Part shown: piece by piece, positions 57,363 through 64,000 of the stretch
Position numbering within the stretch: the stretch's first letter is position 1
Layout of the letters: the number at the start of each line of letters is the position of its first letter
Source: Cricetomys ansorgei
Taxonomy: Eukaryota > Chordata > Mammalia > Rodentia > Nesomyidae
Direction of reading: 5' to 3'
Assembly (NCBI GenBank): GCA_026225945.1
Contig: JAMJFZ010000320.1
Span: forward strand, 13,343,501-13,407,500
Length of the DNA: 64,000 nt
Notes under the pieces: model-generated
Told to the model about the DNA's origin: nothing
The model's input: the letters and a program-made list of their open reading frames with translations, nothing else
Databases searched by the model: none
Position numbers and translations under genes: made by a program

Positions 57363-57799
57363 GGTATTACACTTATAATCTCAAGAGTATATGCGACATT
57401 ACCCTGAATGAGGAAGATATATAGTCCCGTGCCTTTTCCAGTAAACATGTTCATGCACAAAAGGATTATAAATATACAGATATATCCTTTTTACAACACA
57501 ATGGGTGTTTTTCATTTCATAAATGAACTGGTTATGCTGGGAAGATAAAAATTTTAAATCAAACGTATGATTAATTCATGTCTAAATAGAATTCAGCTAG
57601 AATAGAAGCCACACTATAAGTCAAAGTTACATTTTGCTTCTTCACTAAAACTAAAATCCATAGAAATGTACACAGATTAGCTCAATTCTTCTAGGTTTCC
57701 CCTGGTCACCTCATCTGGTATACCAACCAACAATCTCTATGGGTGTTTGCTTCTTTCTGCTCTAGAAAACAGGGTTATGCCCTGGGTAGTGCAGCCTAG
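57363..57799. other. Unique AT-rich sequence
   Basis: No repeat or exon is recognised. Confidence 0.5.
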
Positions 57800-57895
57800 C
57801 ATGAAAATAACTGATCCTGTAGCCCCAGTGGCCTCGAACCCATGAGCCTCCTGAGTGCTGTGATTACAGGCACGAGACACCACCCCAGGCTTTAG
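57800..57895 (-). mobile_element. Old B1-like SINE fragment
   Basis: 'ccagtggcctcgaacccatg' followed by 'cctgagtgctgtgattacag' and 'gcacgagacaccaccccagg' is the 5' half of a B1 read backwards. Confidence 0.7.
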
Positions 57896-58899
57896 TCTAA
57901 GGAGTATTGCAGGCTTGAACTGTAGAGATGGTGATAAACAGTAGAGCTTGGTCTTATGTCAGTGATCAGAGCATACTACAATATGGGTCTTAGACTTGTC
58001 TTCCCCACGTGACTTTCCATTTCCTCCTCAGAAAGGTCTTTAGATTTAGCCAACTGATCTGCTTGGGACGACAGACTGAGGAAGAAATGACTTGCTGGTA
58101 GTAACTTAGAATTGAAGAATCCATGAGTGGGTCCTCTTCCCTCAGGTGCCTCTACCTTACGGTGAAAACCAGCAACAGTACCCCTGTGCTCACCTGCTGA
58201 TCTCAAGGGAGGTGAGAGCTATATAGAGGGAAACTGCCCCAGGTGAGCTGCCACCATCAAGCTCAGAGGCAAGCACAGGTCAGAAGAATAAACAGGCTGT
58301 CACTTGGATATGTCATGTAGCAAAGACGAGATGGTCTTTATCCCCCTACTCTGAACAAGAGAGCTGCGATTGATTCTGACCCGAAATCCCTGTGTGCCCA
58401 TGAACCAGGCAAGAACCAGGAGGAAATGCTCAGACTAGAAGGGTTAAAGACAAAATCACAGAGTTCTTTGAAGCCTTTTCTAGTTTTAAGGACTGGGAAA
58501 GAGACGAGGAAAAGGGAAAATACGTTTAGGAGGGGCACCTAGAGTCTGCTGAGCTGGTTCATTTTTATATAGCACAGTGTCTCCTTTTTCTCACAGTGGC
58601 CTCAGATTCCTACCACTGCCAGTCTTTCATTAATTCCCACAAATGCTACTTATTTGAATTATCAGTATCCCTTTAGGGATGTCAAGATTTAAAAAATAAA
58701 TAAATAAAAGTGAAAAGAGACAAAAACAAAGGGAACATGGATGCCACCTGAGTGCCACCTGCTCTGCATCTGCTCTGCCAACAGAGAGACACCGACTGAC
58801 AACAAGAGAAAAATCCATTCTAAGCAGATCTGTGACAATATAGGGCAAGAAGGTCTTGAAATCCACCAAGAGTTTTAATCAATAAGACTGACAGCACAG
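57896..58899. other. Unique sequence, nothing recognised
   Basis: No repeat or exon is recognised. Confidence 0.5.
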
Positions 58900-59510
58900 A
58901 ACACGCCAGAAGCCAGGCAAATAGGAGCCTGTGAAAGGCATTTAGGAAACAGCCTGAGCTTACTGTTCTGGCAACGAACTAGCGCCAAGGAAGCAGAGGC
59001 ACAAACCAATACTTCTGATCTGAGAAGCCGGGGAGTTGGAAGGACTGATTAGCTCAGCAAGGGTTTTTGTTTGACGCTTTCAGAGCCTAACTTTTCAAAT
59101 CAGGGGAAAACTGTGAAACCCATTGTCTGATTTCAAAAGTTGGGTTTGAAAAACACGACAAGCCTTTCCTTCGTGCTACCCAATTCTCAGCTGTAAACCG
59201 AAACTCCTTGAGTGCGCATGCTTCGGAGAAGGCAAAGGGACTTAATTAAATTTTGCACGCGGCTTCTAAGTGGATTGCTAGGGTAATACCGAGATTAATT
59301 AGTTTCATGTTGTTAATTCAATTCAAAGGTTGCTGATAAACTAAGACCATCAAACTCCATTAGGAGAAACAAAAACTTCTTAATTATGACAGCTTCTTTG
59401 GGGGTGTAGAGTTTGGTGAGCATGTTCAAGCTCCATTCTTGATTTCTCCCATTTGTTATGGGGCCCTACAGTAGTCAGACATCAGTTAATGATAAACGTG
59501 GTTTAAGAGT
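58900..59510. promoter_or_regulatory. Candidate conserved noncoding element
   Basis: A 610-base repeat-free block with several CGs in otherwise AT-rich sequence (gcgcatgcttcgg, tgcacgcggcttc) and dense homeodomain cores (gacttaattaaatttt, gagattaattagtttc, tgttaattcaattc, tcttaattatgac). Of all blocks here it looks most like a developmental enhancer. Conservation is inferred. Confidence 0.42.
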
Positions 59511-59544
59511 TTTAGCTTTTCATATTTGACATCTTTGGGAGTAG

Positions 59545-59688
59545 GGGAGAGCACGAGGGTCCTTCAGAGCCAGGGCGCATAACAGGGTCAAAGGACAACT
59601 TCCACCATCTGGGTCCTGGAATTGAATTCAGATCATCAGCCTTGGAGGCAACTGCCAAAACCTGCTAAGCCACCTTCCTCACCCCGTA
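59545..59688 (-). mobile_element. B3-type SINE
   Basis: 'gtcaaaggacaacttccacc', 'atctgggtcctggaattgaa' and 'ctgctaagccaccttcctca' follow a B3-type element read backwards. Confidence 0.75.
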
Positions 59689-59809
59689 TTCAGCATCTTA
59701 AAACATATTCTTACTTTTAGCGACTCTTTCTAACCTTAAATGTGACATTCTATTTTCCCAAACTGACACTCAGGCCTCCTGCCCGAACATACCCACGCAT
59801 GCCGAGACC
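59689..59809. other. Short unique stretch
   Basis: Nothing is recognised between the two SINEs. Confidence 0.5.
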
Positions 59810-60048
59810 AGAGGAGGATATTGAGTGTCCTGCTCAATTGGGGATCTCCCTATTCCCTGGAAATAGAGATACTGAACTTGGAGCTAGGCTGATGGCTAAC
59901 AAGCTCCAGCAATCCTCCTGTCTCCAACCCCACAGCGGTGGGGTTACAGGCACGGAGCCATGGTTGGATTTTTACGTGGATGGTAGGGATTTGATCCCAG
60001 GTCTTTATGTTTGTGCTGCAAGAGCTCTTACTTCCTGAGCTTTGCCTT
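59810..60048 (-). mobile_element. B4/RSINE1 SINE
   Basis: 'gaggatattgagtgtcctgc', 'gaacttggagctaggctgat', 'caagctccagcaatcctcct', 'gcggtggggttacaggcacg' and 'gggatttgatcccaggtctt' are an RSINE1 read backwards. Confidence 0.85.
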
Positions 60049-60874
60049 TTAACTGAAAATCCTCATGGAATTAGGGAAGCATTTTCTATACTCCAGGTGA
60101 ATGGTCATGGAATGGGCTACAGGACTATAATATAGACGTAAATACTGCATGGGACTTTGGGAAGGATTCTTGAAAGGAGAACAGCATGCCCCTTTCTAGT
60201 CCTTCCTCCTTTCCCCTACTGAAGATAGAGGCAATACGACTAGCCATCTAATATGGCATCTTAATGGGCATCTAAGAATGCCCATCCACCATCTTGGGCA
60301 CAGCGCCATAAGCCAAGGGTAAAAGGAAGCTGTGCCTCTGAGAGCTTTCAGTTATCTCTAGGTAACCACATCCCACCACAGCTGACTGCCATCTACTCAT
60401 ATATGAGAGAAAAGAAAGAGATCTCAAAAGATTCTTTCCTAATCCAGGCATTTTTATATATGATAGTCCAGTCTTATCATAAATGAGACAATGAGTTCAG
60501 CCATTGTCAGTAAGGACCATTCCTGGTCCTTACAGCAAACACTCCAAGTGTTCCACGTCTTTCTCCTGGGGCACAGACTCCCCTTACCAAGTTCTTGCCA
60601 GTTTCAATGTGCTCTAGAGAACCTTTAGACTTTTATTTCCTTTTTTAAAACGTTATCGTCATTTAAAAAATATATTCTTGATTTCAAACTCCGCCTTGCA
60701 TGTGTGACCTGTTTGCATACATCCCTCTCACCCTTCAGTACGTTTTTCAAGTGAGAGACTGCTACAGGTGTGTTGTGTATTTTATTGTCCACGTTATTAA
60801 GTATACTCTCAATATTAAGTAAGAAAGAGGGCTGTACTAGTTTCATTTAATTATCTTTGTAATATAGCAAATTT
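60049..60874. other. Unique sequence, nothing firm recognised
   Basis: No family is recognised. The phrase 'aagaatgcccatccacca' at about 60282 recurs at about 61205, so a decayed repeat unit may link the two places. Confidence 0.45.
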
Positions 60875-60968
60875 CCAAATGATGAGGAGGATCCTGGAAG
60901 AGTTGGGGAGGGGGGATGAGAAGAATATGACCAAAATATATTATATAAAAAGTTAATAAAAGTTGTTA
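60875..60968 (+). mobile_element. L1 3'-end fragment
   Basis: 'agttggggaggggggatgag', 'aagaatatgaccaaaatata' and 'ttatataaaaagttaataaa' match the extreme 3' end of rodent L1. Confidence 0.65.
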
Positions 60969-61039
60969 CAAGAAAGAATTTTTCAAACAGGAAGACTAAT
61001 TCTCTACTCCCAGGGATCACCCTCCTGTGGAGGACCTAG

Positions 61040-61165
61040 ACCAGCTCTCTCCAACCTTCCCTCTGTCCCCTTATCCTACCGTATCCTTCTCCATGGTGCT
61101 TCCATTACCTGGCATTTCTTCTATAAGCTCTATGAGAGAGCGGGCTTGGTAAGTGCTTATGGGGC
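61040..61165 (+). mobile_element. L2 fragment
   Basis: 'ctctgtccccttatcctacc', 'gtatccttctccatggtgct' and 'ataagctctatgagagagcg' follow L2 order. Confidence 0.55.
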
Positions 61166-62944
61166 AAATTCATTGCTCTTTGTGCATCAATGCATAATCA
61201 AGCCAAGAATGCCCATCCACCAAAAAGAACGAAAAGTTTGCATGGTCAAGATGAACATCTCGGGAATCACAACTAAAGGTGTCAATCTAGGCACTGTACA
61301 CATGTGTGCACTTGCACGCCTATGAATACTCACAAGAAATAAACTAAAGAGTAAACAAAAACAGTGCAAAATAAATAAAGTTTATTATTTATATAATGAA
61401 CAATATTGCTCAGATACTGTTATTGTTATATTAAGTTTATTGCTATGTCATCTTTTTAAAAAGGTTAAATTCTTTTCTATTGTCCCTTGCTAAGGAGTTA
61501 GTCTTGTTGATCTGGGTTTCGTCCTAGATAGCCTACGTCAGAGGATTTCCAGCTTAATTTCTAGCAAGAGAGCCCCCTTTCAAAGTCAAATGGTACACAA
61601 AGCTACAAAAGGGGTGACTTCCTGAAACTTGCACAGTAACAACTGGCTGTGGCCCTGTGTGGGCCCCTCACACAGGCAGAGGAGAACCACATTGCTCTCT
61701 AAAGCGGGACAAGCTATTTCCTCTGTGCTGCTGACGTGTCATGCTCGTATGATCCCGAAGGCAACTTTGGGAGATAGAGCTTCATGAAAATTACTTTGAA
61801 AAGAACATTATTTGATGCCTCTAGGGAGACTTCCAGCTCCAAGCGTTATTAACCAGGTGGGACTTTCTGTCTAAAATGACGGAGGCCTAAGCATGTGTGA
61901 AGTCTCCACAGAAGTTGATGGGTACAGATCTCAGAGAGACGCAAGACAGCAGTGTGGAGCCCAGAGATGGGTAGCATCTGTAGGCGGTTAGATTTCAATG
62001 GACCCGGGGGCAACAAGCAGCCTGGATTTTGAGATTGACTCAAGCTGAGGAAACCTAATTGCTTTCTCTTTGTCTTCTTCTTTCTTTTTCTTAAAGGGAA
62101 TGGAGATTTCGTGATTAATAGAAAAGGGAGAAAAAGAAGATGTAACACAACCTAATTTTGATGAAGTACTTAATACATATCTAAGAAAGTCTTACGAAAT
62201 GAGTTCAGATGGGATTAGCTTTAGATCCCAGCATTCTATAAAAGCTGAAAAGTAAGGCTGGTGACACAGAAACCGAGAAGAGGTGGGACAGGCCACATTA
62301 TAGAGGTGTCTGCTAGCCCTGCCCCAGGAAGCCATTCCACTCCACTGTTAGTTAACGACTTTCCTTAATGACCTACATGATGAGACAAAAGAGTGTCCTA
62401 ATGAATGTTCTTAAGAAACTGGGGAGATGCCATGAATTCCATTCTCCACAGAGAGGCTTTCAGTAATCAGATAGCACACAGAAAGACTGAAAGCACACTG
62501 AAAGCACACTGAAAGCAAACATCTTAGAACTCAATGTTTGGGGGGAAACGGTATGCAAGATTTAGAGAAAATGCATTTCTTAAGACTTATAAAACAGCAT
62601 TCTAGAAGACTGGAGCCAAACAAGTACTTAATCCAACTATAAGATTAAATGCTAGCCTACAAATTCAGGACAACTGTCTCCCTAACAAAGCAAATGCACA
62701 AATAAATAACCACGGGACAGTAGCAGAGAGCTAAAAGTCACAATTTTCTCTACATTTTCTTTGTTCTTGACATGTTTATTAGCAGGAGAATACCAGCACA
62801 GAATTAATGCAAGGAGCAATAGAAAGGAATTTAACTCTTTAGAATGAGGGATAGAAACATCAGCAGATGGAGGCAATAAAATTATTTAATTATTTCGTAT
62901 TATTTGTGTCTACCTATTTATGTATCCAGTCATTTATTGTATTG
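61166..62944. other. Unique sequence with an 11-bp tandem repeat
   Basis: No transposon is firmly recognised. The unit actgaaagcac occurs three times in tandem at 62486-62518, the last with one change. Confidence 0.5.
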
Positions 62945-63252
62945 TATGTTCTTGTGTCTATAGGTGTACATGAGTGCGTATGAGTGTGGAAACCAGACAA
63001 CAACCTTGGGTGTGGCCCCGCTCCCTTTTTTAAGATAGATCTCTCATTGGCTGGGAACTTACCCAGCAGGCAAGGCCAGCTGGTCAGCAAGTCCCGGGAG
63101 TCCTCCTGCCTCTTGCCTCTTCACTGTTGGTATTACCAATGCATATCCACCGTATCTGGCTTTTTGAAGGTTTAGATGGGTTCGGGGGGTTGAAGTTAGG
63201 TCCCCACATTTGTGAGGCAATCCCTTTACCATCTGAACTATCTCTTCAGTCA
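62945..63252 (-). mobile_element. B4/RSINE1 SINE
   Basis: 'ataggtgtacatgagtgcgt', 'ggccagctggtcagcaagtc', 'cgggagtcctcctgcctctt', 'gttgaagttaggtccccaca' and 'ccatctgaactatctcttca' are RSINE1 read backwards. Confidence 0.78.
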
Positions 63253-63529
63253 TTTATTTGTCATTCAGTCATTCATTCAACTTAGATGCTATACAAGAAG
63301 AAAAGGAGAATCTTAATCACAGCAAATATACATTTAGGGGATGGGGGCCAGCCCAAACAATGACACCTAGCAAACGAGTGCTGACATCTCCCTTTAACCC
63401 TAGGGAAAGAAGAGAAGTCATTAGGAGGAGGCAGCATTGTAGCTGTGATCTGCAGACTCTAGAGGCAGGCCAGGCATCAGAGTGTCTTTCCTGCAAGTCA
63501 GTGAGGGGGAGGGGTGGCAAGTGTAGCAA
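63253..63529. other. Unique sequence, nothing recognised
   Basis: No repeat is recognised. The 130-codon frame starting at 63258 runs into an L2 fragment and is not supported as a gene. Confidence 0.5.
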
Positions 63530-63648
63530 GAGATCAGGCCAAGTAGTGGAAGGCACCAAAGGATGGCTAACCTTAGAAGCTATTCAAATTCACGCTGGGA
63601 AGCCACCGGAGAATTCTGAGTTGGAGGATGACATTATCAGAAGCTCCT
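63530..63648 (-). mobile_element. L2 fragment
   Basis: 'agatcaggccaagtagtgga', 'ctgggaagccaccggagaat' and 'tgacattatcagaagct' follow an L2 segment read backwards. Confidence 0.55.
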
Positions 63649-63717
63649 AACAGCTTCTCTCACCTTTATCCTCCTACAGCCCAGTCTCAGCCCAGCTGCC
63701 AGTCTGCTCTTGTGGAA

Positions 63718-63845
63718 ATGTAACTCAGATCACGACATTTGTTCAGAGCCTCTGAAGGCCTCACATCTCACAGAGGCAGAAGTTGAGGCCCTTGAAGTGT
63801 AGTCCCTCTGACATGAGCTGGCTCCCCGCAGTTCTCCTACACGTC
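63718..63845 (+). mobile_element. L2 fragment
   Basis: 'ctcagatcacgacatttgtt', 'gaggcccttgaagtgtagtc' and 'tgacatgagctggctccccg' follow the forward orientation of the same L2 region that lies reversed at 63530. Confidence 0.6.
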
Positions 63846-64000
63846 GGCTGCGAAAGACACAGGAAATAGCAGGCAGAGATTCACTTCTGGGTCTTCCTGC
63901 CTATGCACCCTCGCTTCGTCTTAATAACAATCGCCCTTCAGAATCTGCATAGCTCACAATCTACGTCTCTCAAGGCTACACCAGAATCATGCATCTGGAA
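63846..64000. other. Window end, possible L2 continuation
   Basis: Diverged sequence that may continue the L2 fragment. Nothing firm is recognised. Confidence 0.4.

Noticed and set aside
63258..63650. 130-codon plus-strand frame
   Set aside because: It runs into an L2 fragment and has no recognisable motif. It is compatible with chance in GC-richer sequence.

Overview
The window is nuclear DNA from a muroid rodent (mouse, rat, gerbil or a related lineage). B1, B2, B3, ID-type and B4/RSINE1 SINEs, MT-type ERVL-MaLR LTRs, a rodent-style L1 3' end and a URR1-like hAT element are all present. Only muroids carry this set together. I cannot name the species. The three youngest B1 copies share a variant (gagttacaacagagaaa) that differs from the mouse and rat consensus as I remember them.

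I find no gene. There is no convincing coding exon, no CpG island and no structural RNA gene. The longest open frames (up to 173 codons) lie in microsatellites, polypurine tracts or transposon tails, or have no recognisable protein features. The window is best read as intergenic DNA, or the inside of a very long intron.

Layout. 1-9 kb: scattered old repeats, one possible conserved element near 4 kb, and a MaLR LTR at 8.1 kb. 9.0-9.9 kb: a B2, a GAAA tract, a B1 and an old MaLR-like element in a row. 10-23 kb: mostly unique sequence with an hAT fragment, an MT LTR, B3 and RSINE1 copies, MLT1 sequence and a long L2 remnant. 23-31 kb: repeat-poor, with two candidate conserved blocks, MIR, L2 and a MER5-like relic. 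31-37 kb: B3 copies, an old B1 and an MT LTR that contains an inverted MT piece. 37-46 kb: a young B1, a B3 whose tail is a 320-bp alternating repeat, a candidate conserved block, and an L1 with an inverted 5' end. 46-51 kb: the densest transposon cluster. 52-64 kb: more candidate conserved blocks, the third young B1, URR1, and L2 fragments in opposite orientations.

There is no gene cooperation to describe. The best candidates for function are the repeat-poor AT-rich blocks at about 4, 23.5, 30, 37.3, 42.9, 52.3 and 59.2 kb. They look like the conserved noncoding elements common in gene deserts next to developmental regulators. That is inference from composition and lack of repeats, not from an alignment. 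Repeat families were named from remembered consensus sequences, so boundaries are approximate and subfamily names are provisional. I found no evidence of a new biological system.
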